Shown here piece after piece: positions 18,180 to 27,373 of a stretch of 64,000 nt of DNA; positions within the stretch are counted from its first letter, which is position 1; each line of letters opens with the position of its first letter. The stretch is taken from assembly GCF_014174275.1 (NCBI RefSeq), contig NZ_JABEQK010000004.1, positions 248,001 through 312,000 on the forward strand. Reading direction: 5' to 3'. Source of the stretch: Gluconacetobacter takamatsuzukensis (lineage in GTDB: Bacteria > Pseudomonadota > Alphaproteobacteria > Acetobacterales > Acetobacteraceae). Under the pieces are notes generated by a model. The model saw only the letters and a list, made by a program, of their open reading frames with translations. It was not told the origin of the DNA and did no database searches. Position numbers and translations under genes: made by a program.

Positions 18180-20362
18180 AAAACACAACGACTTTCACAT
18201 CGGCAATATTCAATCGAGAACAGACAGGTGATTTCTTGACAAAGAGTAAGTCCCACTTCCTACATATCGTCGATAACCTGCGGCTCCTCGGCAAGGCAAC
18301 CCGGCGCGACATTCTGCGGCGGGCCGAAGCAGCGCGTGAGCAGAAGCGTTACGTGGTAGCTGCTGAACTCTACGAGGAAGTTCTGCGTTGCGGCGGCGTT
18401 ACGGCGGGGACTCTTCTTCAGGCCGGGCATATGCATAAGGAGGCGCGCGATTTTCCCGCCGCCGAAGAGCGATATCTCCAAGCTGATGCGCTAGACGCAG
18501 ACAATAAGGAAATTCTCCTGCAACTGGGCCATTTCTACAAGACGGTTGGCCGCTTCAAGGACGCTGAGCGGTATTATCAGCGATCGTTGATCGTTGCGCC
18601 GGACTGGGATGAACCTCGCCGCGAACTTAAGAATCTGAGGTCAAGTTTCGAACTTCAACGCGAGGAGGAACGCCAGCAGATCGAGGCAGAGAAGCTGCTT
18701 CTTGCTCGTGGCGACGAGATCGACAATCCCACGCTCAACCCGCTGGTAGATCCGGAGATCTTTGCCCGTAGCAAGGACGAACTCTATATCGAGCATCGCG
18801 AGGCCTTCGTTTTTACGCGAAATGGGCTCAATCAGATTACCCGTTGGGGCCGGGGGGCGACTGTCCGGGGCGTAGATTGTCTGCGCGGCTATATCGTCTC
18901 GGACATTCTTTATACCCATATCGAAATTTTTCTTGATGGGAAACGGATCTACAAGGGCGACCTTATCGCTGCCCCACAGCGCCGGGAAAAGACGAACAGG
19001 AACATCAAGAAATATGTATATAATGCGTGGATAGATTTTAGTGACGTCTCAAGAGGCTGGCACGACCTCGTGTTCCGCGCCGTGAACATCCGCGGCGACA
19101 TGCGAGAGGGAGTGGATTGGCGGCGCGATCGAATCATCGTCGCCGATCCGGTGGACTCAGTGTTGTTCGGCGATTCCGACGGAGTGGTGGCACCGCCCGA
19201 CCCGAACTCATCTAGGTCGCTTGTCGAGCAGATCAATGGACGTCCGAGCGTCGTTCACAAATGCTCGCCCAACTCGCTGCCATTCAAGCCGAAGCATATC
19301 GCCGTACTTCGTCCCGACCAGCTTGGCGACATGGTGGTGTCGGTGCCGGCGCTCATGCGTCTGAAGGAGATCTTCCCGGACACGAAGATCACCGGATTGC
19401 TCAGTCACGCGAATGAGGGCCTTGCACGCACATTGGGCGTGTTCGACGATATCGTTATCGTCGATTTTCCGGATGACCCCTACCAGCAGATGCGCGTCAT
19501 GGAGCGTGAGGGGCAGGAAGCCCTGATGCGCCAACTCGAGCCATACAAATTTGACCTCGTCATCGACATGCCTGTCAGCGGCAATTCGTTCCGACTGCTG
19601 CCGCTGGTGGGGGCTCCGCTTACAGTCGGCTTCGGTGGTAGTCTTAAATCAATCGAAGTCAGTATTTCCAGTCATGACCCCCGCACGGGCAATGACTTCA
19701 TGAAGCATTCGGCGCGTACCCGGATGCTCGTTGAAGCTCTTGCCTTGTCCGTAAACAGCGGCGCGAAGATTGTCCGGCGCGACGATCTCTCACGCACTTC
19801 ATTAATTTCCTACGGTCTGTTGGAGGATGTCGATTATGTGGTCCTCCACAGTGGCTCGCGGATCAAGTTCACACAATGGCCGCATTATACTGACCTTGCC
19901 CGCAAGATCGTCGAGGAACTCGGCAAGGTTGTTGTCTTCATGGCGGAGACGGAGGACCAGAAAGCCCTTTTGCCCGCGCCGATGCTGGCCGACGGGCGCA
20001 TCATTTATATCAATCAGAAGCTTCCATTTGACGATTTCGACGCCTTTTTATCCTTTGCTTCAGTTTTCGTCGGCAATGATTCCGGCCCCAAACACCTAGC
20101 TTCACTGCGGGGCGCACAAGTGGTGAGCATTCATTCTTCCCGGATTGGCTGGGTTGAATGGGGTCAGGAACTGACGGGAGTAGCCATTAGCCGGCGTGTG
20201 CCATGTGCTGGCTGTTCATTGCATCATGACTACGAAGAATGTGGGCATGATGTAGCATGCATTAAATACATCACGGTGGACGAGGTTTTCGGCGAAGTAA
20301 AAAAAATGCTTCTGGAACCGAAAGAAAAAGGAAAAATGTCTGTATTGGGACAAGTTGGTTAG
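18176..20362 (+). CDS. TPR-containing GT9 (heptosyltransferase-like) glycosyltransferase
   Basis: About 728 residues in three parts. Residues about 45-170 are tetratricopeptide-like repeats (YVVAAELYEEVL, FPAAEERYLQADAL, FKDAERYYQRSL). Residues about 200-330 are an uncharacterised strand-rich segment containing KKYVYNAWIDFSDVSRGW. From about 375 the chain is a GT9 glycosyltransferase (HIAVLRPDQLGDMVVSVPAL, then FVGNDSGPKHLASLRG), the family of ADP-heptose:LPS heptosyltransferases. It ends with a Cys cluster, RRVPCAGC…ECGHDVAC. It is probably cytosolic or inner-membrane associated, adding heptose or a similar sugar to a glycan. The GTG at 18176 is coupled to a short upstream frame; a GTG at 18158 is also in frame. 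Confidence 0.83.
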   Translation: MKNTTTFTSAIFNREQTGDFLTKSKSHFLHIVDNLRLLGKATRRDILRRAEAAREQKRYVVAAELYEEVLRCGGVTAGTLLQAGHMHKEARDFPAAEERYLQADALDADNKEILLQLGHFYKTVGRFKDAERYYQRSLIVAPDWDEPRRELKNLRSSFELQREEERQQIEAEKLLLARGDEIDNPTLNPLVDPEIFARSKDELYIEHREAFVFTRNGLNQITRWGRGATVRGVDCLRGYIVSDILYTHIEIFLDGKRIYKGDLIAAPQRREKTNRNIKKYVYNAWIDFSDVSRGWHDLVFRAVNIRGDMREGVDWRRDRIIVADPVDSVLFGDSDGVVAPPDPNSSRSLVEQINGRPSVVHKCSPNSLPFKPKHIAVLRPDQLGDMVVSVPALMRLKEIFPDTKITGLLSHANEGLARTLGVFDDIVIVDFPDDPYQQMRVMEREGQEALMRQLEPYKFDLVIDMPVSGNSFRLLPLVGAPLTVGFGGSLKSIEVSISSHDPRTGNDFMKHSARTRMLVEALALSVNSGAKIVRRDDLSRTSLISYGLLEDVDYVVLHSGSRIKFTQWPHYTDLARKIVEELGKVVVFMAETEDQKALLPAPMLADGRIIYINQKLPFDDFDAFLSFASVFVGNDSGPKHLASLRGAQVVSIHSSRIGWVEWGQELTGVAISRRVPCAGCSLHHDYEECGHDVACIKYITVDEVFGEVKKMLLEPKEKGKMSVLGQVG

Positions 20363-20464
20363 CCCCAAACGCACATGTTGGTAGGGAGGCACGTTGCGGC
20401 AATGATCGTTTCGTAGCTACCCTACACATGGAGAAAGCATGCGCAATATTTTAGTATTCTGTTA

Positions 20465-20496
20465 ATCCAAGAAATTCTCATGAGAATTTCTTGGAT
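20465..20496. repeat. 32-bp perfect palindrome
   Basis: Two 16-base arms meet without a loop at 20480/20481: ATCCAAGAAATTCTCA and its exact reverse complement. It lies 102 bp after the GT9 stop codon and 108 bp before the apparent IS66 left end. No uridine tract follows, so it is not a standard terminator. Perfect symmetry suggests a protein-binding site, a recombination site or the scar of a mobile element. Confidence 0.85.
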
Positions 20497-20697
20497 AGGC
20501 CGCTAGATTGCGGATAATTAATTCTCATAACCTTTGGTGTCGAGGAACACGCCGACGTCATCAGACGTGTCGACACGACGACAACCCAGCATAGCTCATT
20601 TAGAGTATCCGTCCGGTGAAAGCCGCCTTGCTGTGGTGAACGGTGATTTCTGATCTTAAGAGCGAGCTTAAGGACGTTTTTAAGAGCGGAAGATCGG

Positions 20698-21048
20698 ATG
20701 GAAATCATCACGGGTATGGAAAGGCGGAGCGTGGAGGAGAAGCTCCGGCTTGTTGTGGAGGGTGATGCGCCGGTCAACAGCGTGACGCGGGTTTCGCGGC
20801 TGTATGATATTAGCCGGGCTCTGCTCTGGACGTGGCGGCGGCAACTGCGGCGGGGTGAGCTTGGCGGCAGGACGGATCAGGAATTCCTGGCGGTAACGAT
20901 CCCGGCCTTGCCGTCCGGTCTAGCATTGCCCGATGGGGGCACTGACGCGGGGCTGGAGATTTAGCTGCCTGATGGGTTGCACCTGCGCGTGACGGCCAGG
21001 AAGGATCTTGGTCTGGTCGAGCGTGTGCTGACGCTGCTGCGACGATGA
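20698..21048 (+). pseudogene. tnpA: IS66 TnpA (HTH accessory protein), nonsense-interrupted
   Basis: The frame begins MEIITGMERRSVEEKLRLV and includes the helix-turn-helix VSRLYDISRALLWTWRRQL. A TAG at 20962-20964 interrupts it within GLEI-LPDGLHLRV, where the family normally has a Glu codon. After it the same frame continues through the standard C-terminus (LVERVLTLLRR) to a TGA at 21046-21048 that overlaps the tnpB ATG. One base change would explain the inactivation. Confidence 0.82.
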
Positions 21049-21395
21049 TCCCGGTTCCATCGGGCGGTCAGGTCTGGCTGGCGATGGGTTCGACGGACAT
21101 GCGCCTTGGCATGCCGGGCTTGGCGCTGCGGGTGCAGGAGACTCTGGGCCGCAATCCGCATGCGGGCGGTCTTTACGTGTTCCGGGGCCGGCGCGGCGAC
21201 CTGATCAAGGTTCCTCCGGCACGACGGGCTGGGCATGTCGCTCTACGCCAAGAGGCTGGAACGCGGCCGGTTCATCTGGCCGTCTCCGGCAGATGGCGTG
21301 GTGGCTCTTTCTGCCGCCCAGCTCGGTTAACCTTGCTGGAAGGGATCGACTGGCGGCATCCGCAGCGCGTATGGCGGCCGGAATTGGCGGGCTGA
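21045..21395 (+). pseudogene. tnpB: IS66 TnpB, scrambled by compensating insertions
   Basis: It starts normally (MIPVPSGGQVWLAMGSTDMRLGM…GLYVFRGRRGDLIKV) and ends normally (LLEGIDWRHPQRVWRPELAG). The middle reads in a second frame, where the expected HDGLGMSLYAKRLERGRFIW is found. An extra T near 21210 shifts the frame, and two more single-base insertions near 21330 restore it. The product would have about 35 wrong residues, so it is probably non-functional. Confidence 0.8.
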
Positions 21396-21434
21396 CGCGG
21401 TTGCTGATACCCAACCGGGCCGATCCGTGTTTTT

Positions 21435-22615
21435 ATGGTCGACATGGAAACCGACAGGTCGGAAATTGATCGGCTACGGGCGGTCCTGGCGGCGTCCGAG
21501 GCGGCATGCCAGGAAGCGGAACAGTGCGCCACGGGTGCCGAGGCGATGGTCGCGCACCCGAAGCTGCTGATCGCCAAGATATGGCTGGACCGCTTCGGCG
21601 CGTCCTCGGAGCGCGGCCGGCGTCTGGTCGACCAGTTGGAACTCGAACTCGAGGATCTGGAAGCGGCAATCGCCGAGGATGATCCGTCCAATGTGCCGGG
21701 CGCCGCGATTGTCTCGCCTGAAGTGGTATCCGAACGGCAGCGCCCCGCGTCGGCCCTTTCCTGCTGATCTGCCGCGTGAGCGGGTCGTCATCCCCGCGCC
21801 CGCGCGTTGTCCGTGCTGTGGTTCATCCCGTCTGGCGAAGTTGGGCGAGAGCGTCACCGAGACGCTTGAGGTGATCCCGCGCCGGTTCAAGGTGATCCAG
21901 ACGGTGTGGGAGAGATTCTCCTGCCGGGACTGCGAGAGCATCACCCAGCCGCCGGCACCGTTCCATCCGATCACCCTGGGCTGCGCTGGACCATGGCTGC
22001 TCTCGACGATCCTAACCGGCAAAGTTTGCCGATCACCTGCCGCTGACCCGCCAGAGCGAGGCCTTTGCCCGCGAAGGGATCGACCTCGACACTTCCACGC
22101 TGGCCGACTGGGTGGGGGCGAGCACTGCCACCCTGGCGCCGCTGCTCGCGCTGGTCCGCGCCCATGTGCTGGCGGCGGAACGGCGGACCGGCACCGCCCG
22201 CTGCCTGGTTCCGCTACTCCCGTGATCGCAAGGGCAAACATCCCACGGACCATCTCGCCGGCTGGAGCGGCATCCTGCAATCCGACGCCTATGGTGGCTA
22301 TAACCGGCTGTTCGACGCCGACCGCAAACCCGCGCCCGTCATATCGGCGGGATGCTGGGCTCACGCGCGGCGCGGCCTATTCAAGCTGGCCGAACTCGGT
22401 AAGGCACCGCTCGCCGTGGAAGCCGTGCGTAGGATCGACGCGATCTTCGAGGCCGAGCGCGCCGTCAATGCCGCAACGCTGGTGCAGCGTCTCGCCGCGC
22501 GGCAGGAGCACATCGCGCCCATGGTCGATGACCTGCTGGCTTGGATGCGTGAGAGTTGTGCCCGCCTGTCAAAGAAGGTTCCCGTTGCCGCGGCCATGGC
22601 CTACAGCAGATTGAT
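21435..22615 (+). pseudogene. tnpC: IS66 TnpC transposase, frameshifted and truncated
   Basis: Fragments of the DDE transposase lie in different frames. The helical N-terminus (EIDRLRAVLAASEAACQEAEQ) is in the first. The zinc-finger part (RCPCCGSSRLAKLGESVTETLEVIPRRFKVIQ) is in the second. Further shifts occur near 22020 and 22200, before WFRYSRDRKGKHPTDHLAGWSG. About 30 residues around the first catalytic region are missing. Homology ends near 22605, so the C-terminal catalytic part is absent. Confidence 0.83.
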
Positions 22616-22644
22616 CCGGGTTTAATTACCCACGCGGTACACGG

Positions 22645-24480
22645 TCAATCAGACCGGGTGTCCCCCTTCCCATAAGCAATTTCTTCCAGTGCGGCCTCCA
22701 GGACGGTTGCGACGGGTACCGACACGACGCACGCCGCGTCCATGCCACAGGCATGCCGGTCGTTCAGGCCACAACCGGCGCAGGGAACGCGGCGCGAGAG
22801 AATGACACCACCGCGATTCTGCCCCCATTCCTGCCAGTTCACGCGCGGGATGGCGATGCTGACGACATTAACGCCCCGGGTGGCCGCCAGGTGCTTTGGT
22901 CCGGTATCGTTGGCGACCAGAAGCAGGGTATGCGACAGAAGCGTATCGAATGCATTCATGTCGATGGATGGCATCAGTTTGACGCCATCCAGGCCCTCGC
23001 ATTGCGCTTTTATGGCGTCCGTCAGATCATCCTTGTCGATGAACAACAGAATCGGAATGCGCGCGACGGCCTGGAAATCTGCGCAAAATGCTAGGAAATT
23101 GGGCAGCGGCCATCGATTGATGGGATGGCGTGCGCCCGAATGCACGACAATGTATCCCTTCTTCTCCACCCCATGATCGCCAAGAATGGAGGCGTCACTG
23201 TTCGACGGAAGGCGGGGGACGACAGTTTGGCGCATGTGCATCGCACCCTCGAGGGCGGAGACCAGCATGCTGACATGGGCCGCGTGATTGACGACGGCCT
23301 TGCGATTTATCTTGTCGCGTGAGGTAACTTCGATACCGAAATCAATGAAAGGAAACTGGCCGGGTTTGAAGCTCACCCTATAGCGTGCGGCGCACAGCAG
23401 CATCAGGGGCTGACTTTCGGTTCCGGGAGAAAGGTCGATCGCCAGATCGAACTCTCGCCCGCGCAGGCTGTCGCGCACCGCATGTTCGGCCTCGGCGGTC
23501 AGGAAGCGCCGCTCGGTTCTGCTGTTGTAGGAGAGCGAGAGCGAAAGATATTCGTCGGCAACCCCCGAGGCGACCAGAACGGGCGCAATGGCCTTTTGCG
23601 ACAGGACGGTGATGCGCGCTTCGGGGAAGAGCGTCCTCAGTCGCGCCATGGCGGGCAGCGAGGCCGAAACGTCTCCCAACTGGTCCGTACGCAGGATCAG
23701 AATGGAGCGGATAGCACCGGAAAAAATCTGCCTCTGGGGTCGATGCCGCTCGACCGGCAAGGACAGGACGTGATCGATCGTCCCCATCGTCTTGTCAGAT
23801 GGGGAGGGAACGAAGGCATCAGAATCCTGGATGCCGTCGGGAAGGCAGGCGGCAATATCCTCCTGCGGCCGGATAGTTACGAAGCGACGAATGTGCCCGG
23901 CATGACGCGAGCCTGCATAAATATTGAGATGCAATTTCTGTCGGCCAACCGGCAGGCGGGCGGTATCCACCCAAGCGTTGACAACCCAAATTTTCAGGGA
24001 GCCGATCTTGCGGACCGGGACCGGGGTAGCCATGGCAATATCAGTTGTGGCGCCATCGGGATTGACACAGGCTCGCGTTAGGTCATGGCGCGACAAAACG
24101 AGAACACGAAAAGCGATCACGCCTGATAAAATCGGGAGACCGGTTGCCGCCTTCATGCTTCCGATCTGGATCAGTGTGATACGCGTTCTGAAGGCGACAA
24201 ACAAAAAGATGAACGCGTAACAGAGTGTGGACAATAGCCTGTCGACGCGGGGAAGTTTCTGGCTGATTGCGGGTACGAGACGTGTCAGGAACCATTTGAC
24301 GTTGCGTGGCAAGGGAAGTGTCATCAGATCGGAAAACGGCGACTGCGTTTCTCTGTCGCTCAGAGAGGGCAGGGGGGCATCCGGGTCCGTATCCAACCCC
24401 TGATAGGAGGCTGCGGAACAGGCACGCGTGTCGAGCGTACTTTGGGGCGGCTCGGGATACCCGCTCGTCTGTTTTACCAT
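22645..24480 (-). CDS. GT9 heptosyltransferase-like glycosyltransferase with N-terminal extension
   Basis: 611 residues, last gene of the leftward export operon. After a hydrophobic stretch (LLSTLCYAFIFLFVAF, about residue 85) comes a segment with SLKIWVVNAWVDTARLPVG. This parallels VYNAWIDFSDVSRGW in the GT9 protein encoded at 18176-20362. From about 265 it is a GT9 domain: SILILRTDQLGDVSASLPAM, VHSGARHPINRWPLPNF, VANDTGPKHLAATRG. The C-terminus repeats the Cys cluster SRRVPCAGC…HACGMDAAC. Its domain order and motifs make it a relative of that protein without the TPR part. It probably transfers heptose or a related sugar to the exported polysaccharide. Confidence 0.82.
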   Translation of the reverse strand: MVKQTSGYPEPPQSTLDTRACSAASYQGLDTDPDAPLPSLSDRETQSPFSDLMTLPLPRNVKWFLTRLVPAISQKLPRVDRLLSTLCYAFIFLFVAFRTRITLIQIGSMKAATGLPILSGVIAFRVLVLSRHDLTRACVNPDGATTDIAMATPVPVRKIGSLKIWVVNAWVDTARLPVGRQKLHLNIYAGSRHAGHIRRFVTIRPQEDIAACLPDGIQDSDAFVPSPSDKTMGTIDHVLSLPVERHRPQRQIFSGAIRSILILRTDQLGDVSASLPAMARLRTLFPEARITVLSQKAIAPVLVASGVADEYLSLSLSYNSRTERRFLTAEAEHAVRDSLRGREFDLAIDLSPGTESQPLMLLCAARYRVSFKPGQFPFIDFGIEVTSRDKINRKAVVNHAAHVSMLVSALEGAMHMRQTVVPRLPSNSDASILGDHGVEKKGYIVVHSGARHPINRWPLPNFLAFCADFQAVARIPILLFIDKDDLTDAIKAQCEGLDGVKLMPSIDMNAFDTLLSHTLLLVANDTGPKHLAATRGVNVVSIAIPRVNWQEWGQNRGGVILSRRVPCAGCGLNDRHACGMDAACVVSVPVATVLEAALEEIAYGKGDTRSD

Positions 24481-24642
24481 CGTTCTTAGTAGAATTCCGT
24501 TTTTGAGCCTGCTTCAGAAAGCGCCCATGCCTCTGCCTAAGGCGCCTTTTGGTCACTTGCTCCGGTGTTGAAAGTAAGTGTCTCCCCTGTCGCCAGGCTG
24601 GGGTATCGAGAGAAGGCACGATGCATTCCCCAAATTGGTCGG

Positions 24643-25290
24643 CTAAAAACTGTTATACATATCCACGCCTTCCTGCACGCTGTCACAAATGGTCATCTTG
24701 CCATCTCGCAAAACCATGCTGTGGTCGCAGGTATCCTTGATAAAATCCATGCTATGGGAAACGATCACGAGCGACCGGTCCGCGCGCTTTTCGAAAAGTT
24801 CACGGCGACACCGTTCAGAAAAGCGGGCGTCACCGACCATAATGACCTCATCGATCAGATAGCACTCGAACTCGATCGCGATGGACAGAGCAAAGGCTAG
24901 CCGAGCACGCATGCCGGAAGAATAGGTTTTGACCGGTTCCCGAAGATGCTGACCCAACTCCGCGAAATCGTCTACAAAGCGGCGCATTTCCCCGTAATCG
25001 CGATCGTAGATGCGTGCGATGAACCGAAGGTTGTCCAGCCCGCTCAGGCTGCCCTGGAACGCGCCGCCAAACGCCAACGGCCAGGAGACGGACATGTCCT
25101 GTTCGACCTGCCCAGATGTTGGCAGGTCGACGCCGCCGATAATGCGGAGCAGAGTTGATTTGCCAGCACCGTTATGTCCCAGGATTCCCCATTTCTCGCC
25201 GCGCTGGACCGTGCAGTTCACGCCGTTGAGTACACGGCGCACGCCCGACGATGTATGAAACTCCTTGACAATGTCGACGCACTTTATCAT
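24643..25290 (-). CDS. kpsT: Polysaccharide ABC exporter, ATP-binding subunit (KpsT/CtrD/BexA type)
   Basis: 215 residues, the short length typical of capsule-exporter ATPases. Motifs: Walker A GHNGAGKST (about 39-47), signature YSSGMRARLAFALS, Walker B CYLIDEVIMVGD and switch His in VIVSHSMD. The protein powers export of a lipid-linked or preassembled polysaccharide across the inner membrane together with the permease encoded just upstream (12-bp gap). Both Kps/Ctr/Bex proteins and O-antigen exporters (Wzt) use this fold. The short C-terminus without a sugar-binding tail favours the capsule type. Confidence 0.92.
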   Translation of the reverse strand: MIKCVDIVKEFHTSSGVRRVLNGVNCTVQRGEKWGILGHNGAGKSTLLRIIGGVDLPTSGQVEQDMSVSWPLAFGGAFQGSLSGLDNLRFIARIYDRDYGEMRRFVDDFAELGQHLREPVKTYSSGMRARLAFALSIAIEFECYLIDEVIMVGDARFSERCRRELFEKRADRSLVIVSHSMDFIKDTCDHSMVLRDGKMTICDSVQEGVDMYNSF

Positions 25291-25302
25291 CGCTTCACGA
25301 CT

Positions 25303-26109
25303 TTACCCCGTGATTTCCAGATGTTTTCTGACGCCTGCGGTCAGAATGATACCGATGAGCATCAATAGGACGGTCATCCATGTGTCATAGAAAAGATCGT
25401 ACCTGACGCTGGCCTCGATGCCAAACTGGCCGCCCCGGATCATCTCGATGTTGTTGGCCATAGGGGACAGCATCAGAATCCACTGGTAACGAAGGGGAAG
25501 CCAGGCGACCATGATAAATGCCCCGGAAAACGGGAGTGACAGGTAGGAAATAACGGCCACGATTTTCTCGACAAGATCGGACATTTCGCTCAGGGACGCC
25601 GCAAGCAGGGCCGTGGCATAGGAAAAAAAGGACTGATAGATCAGTCCTAAAACGATAAGGCCGTAATTTTCCGGCGGTTTCATGTAGCCGAGCGCGACAG
25701 CCCCGCCCAGCACCATGATCCCTGCCATGATCGTTCCTATGATTTCCAGGAATGTGCGTGCCGTGATGATGTCGAAAGGCGTTACCTGCCTGTGGAAAAG
25801 CAGGCTACCATTGGATTCATACGCCTTGATGGCACGCCCCATGCAATGGCGCCACATGGTAAGGGGGACATACCCCGTCACCACGAGAGCCGTCATGGTC
25901 AATCCATGTTCGCGGGCAGGGCGGATTGCCGTCCATACAATGGCGACACCTGCGCAAAAAAGGATGGGTTCGCCGATGACCCACAAAAAGCCCAGATTGT
26001 CGCGTCCATAGCGGGTATGGATTTCTCGCAGAATGAGGGCGTGGATAACCTTGTATTGAAGCCTGAAATGGGAGAAGAGCGTATTGCTCCGCTTCGATTG
26101 CCGCTTCAT
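25303..26109 (-). CDS. kpsM: Polysaccharide ABC exporter, permease subunit (KpsM/CtrC/BexB type)
   Basis: 268 residues with about six membrane segments of the ABC-2 type (FLWVIGEPILFCAGVAIVW, ALVVTGYVPLTMWRHCMG, TIMAGIMVLGGAVALGY, LIYQSFFSYATALLAASL). The IHALILREIHTRYGRDNLGFLWV opening is characteristic of KpsM-like capsule permeases. It forms the channel through which the nascent polysaccharide leaves the cytosol. Its ATG overlaps the stop of the upstream kpsE-like gene (ATGA), so the two are made together. Confidence 0.92.
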   Translation of the reverse strand: MKRQSKRSNTLFSHFRLQYKVIHALILREIHTRYGRDNLGFLWVIGEPILFCAGVAIVWTAIRPAREHGLTMTALVVTGYVPLTMWRHCMGRAIKAYESNGSLLFHRQVTPFDIITARTFLEIIGTIMAGIMVLGGAVALGYMKPPENYGLIVLGLIYQSFFSYATALLAASLSEMSDLVEKIVAVISYLSLPFSGAFIMVAWLPLRYQWILMLSPMANNIEMIRGGQFGIEASVRYDLFYDTWMTVLLMLIGIILTAGVRKHLEITG

Positions 26110-27296
26110 GTGATCCGATGCTCCCTCGCGCCCGCGATGAGAAGCCGTCCCATGATGAAAATACCGTAACAGCAGAGGATGGAAACCGCCATCACCTCGA
26201 TCGTTGGCGGATAGGTGGGATAATCGGGCTTGTCGGGTTGCGTAACCTCTTCGAGGAATACCATCTGATGGTCTGCCCGGGCCTTCGCGCTCTGCAGCGA
26301 GGTCACTTCCGCCGCTAGAATCTGCTGCAGGATCTGCCGCTGGATAGTTAAGGCGTCAAATTCGGTCAACTGCGGTACCAGGGAGTGCGTGTCCCCCGTC
26401 AGGCGGGAGGATGCTGCGTCCAGTTCCTTGCGCAGGTTCTCGATCTGCTGCTGATAGACCTCTATGGTCGGACTGTCCGGAGAGGTCTGACGGGTCTGGT
26501 CCAGACGCATCTGTGTGGCGGTCAACAGCGATTGCAGCGCGTATTGCGTCGAAATCAGCGGCACGCTCTGCTTTTCTGGATCGATCATCGCACTCGTATT
26601 GCGGAACGAAGCAAGGCGGGTCTGTAGGTCGCGAATCTGATCCAGCGTTTCGGTCACTTCCCTTTGCGCGGCGTCAACCAGATTCGCGCGCTGCCGGCGA
26701 TTGATGTCGTTCACCAAATCTTCCGCCGCCGCGATCAGCGCTTTTGCAATCCGCTGTGAATCGTCCGCGCTGAAGGTCCGGACTGTCAGAACGGACAGGG
26801 ATGTGTCGGAATCGATCTGAGCCTTGATGTGCCTCTTGTAATATTTATAGAAGCTCTCCAGGTCCTGTCGCGAATACCAGTTCGGGAAGCGGGCCAGGAA
26901 ATCCCCCTCCTTACGGGAAAAAACCTGGGCGAGATTATCGTTGCGGAGCAAAAGCGCCATGGCGTCGCGCGACATCAGATAGTCCTGCACGGCGAACGTA
27001 TCATCGCTGGTGACGGACTCGCCTGCGCCGGTCTGCATCGCGAGGGAAAGCGGCATGCTGCCCATGCTATGTTCGCCGCGCACCATGAAATGGGCTTCGG
27101 AAATATATTGTGGGGTGGCAATGAGTGTAAGGTAAAGAAACAGCAAGATGTTGGGCACGATAACGGTAAAGAAAAGTCCTGTCCCGATCTTATTCTGAAC
27201 GAAAGCCACGCCGTTCGCAAACGGCATCGCCATACGGGCGGGCCGGGATGCGGGTGCCAAGGCTAATGAAGGGTGTTCCTGAAACTCATCTGACAT
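26106..27296 (-). CDS. kpsE: Polysaccharide export inner-membrane protein (KpsE/CtrB/BexC type)
   Basis: 396 residues of the PCP-3 group. A transmembrane helix near residues 35-58 (FFTVIVPNILLFLYLTLIA) and one near the C-terminus (VMAVSILCCYGIFIMGRLLIA) frame a long periplasmic part. That part is rich in coiled-coil heptads (RANLVDAAQREVTETLDQIRDLQTRL, QQQIENLRKELDAASSRL). Such proteins bridge the ABC transporter and the outer-membrane channel. I chose the ATG at 27296 (MSDEFQEHP), with GGAAAG upstream; a TTG nine codons earlier is less likely. It overlaps kpsM by four bases. Confidence 0.9.
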   Translation of the reverse strand: MSDEFQEHPSLALAPASRPARMAMPFANGVAFVQNKIGTGLFFTVIVPNILLFLYLTLIATPQYISEAHFMVRGEHSMGSMPLSLAMQTGAGESVTSDDTFAVQDYLMSRDAMALLLRNDNLAQVFSRKEGDFLARFPNWYSRQDLESFYKYYKRHIKAQIDSDTSLSVLTVRTFSADDSQRIAKALIAAAEDLVNDINRRQRANLVDAAQREVTETLDQIRDLQTRLASFRNTSAMIDPEKQSVPLISTQYALQSLLTATQMRLDQTRQTSPDSPTIEVYQQQIENLRKELDAASSRLTGDTHSLVPQLTEFDALTIQRQILQQILAAEVTSLQSAKARADHQMVFLEEVTQPDKPDYPTYPPTIEVMAVSILCCYGIFIMGRLLIAGAREHRIT

Positions 27297-27373
27297 CGAA
27301 AGACTTTCCTGCTCCAACCTCAATCGAAAAACTGCACGTATCCTGTTTCGTTGCGGGCTTCCTGGCTTACGCG

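Larger units (their letters stand above)
20605..22615 (+). mobile_element. Degenerate, right-truncated IS66-family element
   Basis: The three IS66 genes tnpA, tnpB and tnpC occur in order and all are broken. The probable left end starts GTATCCGTCCGGTGAAAGCC at 20605, resembling IS66 terminal repeats. The matching right repeat is not found, because homology stops inside tnpC near 22605. The element lies between two halves of the polysaccharide island and is an inactive relic. Confidence 0.85.

Noticed and set aside
20465-20496. Rho-independent terminator of the GT9 gene
   Set aside because: The arms meet without a loop and no uridine tract follows on either strand, so the standard mechanism does not apply.
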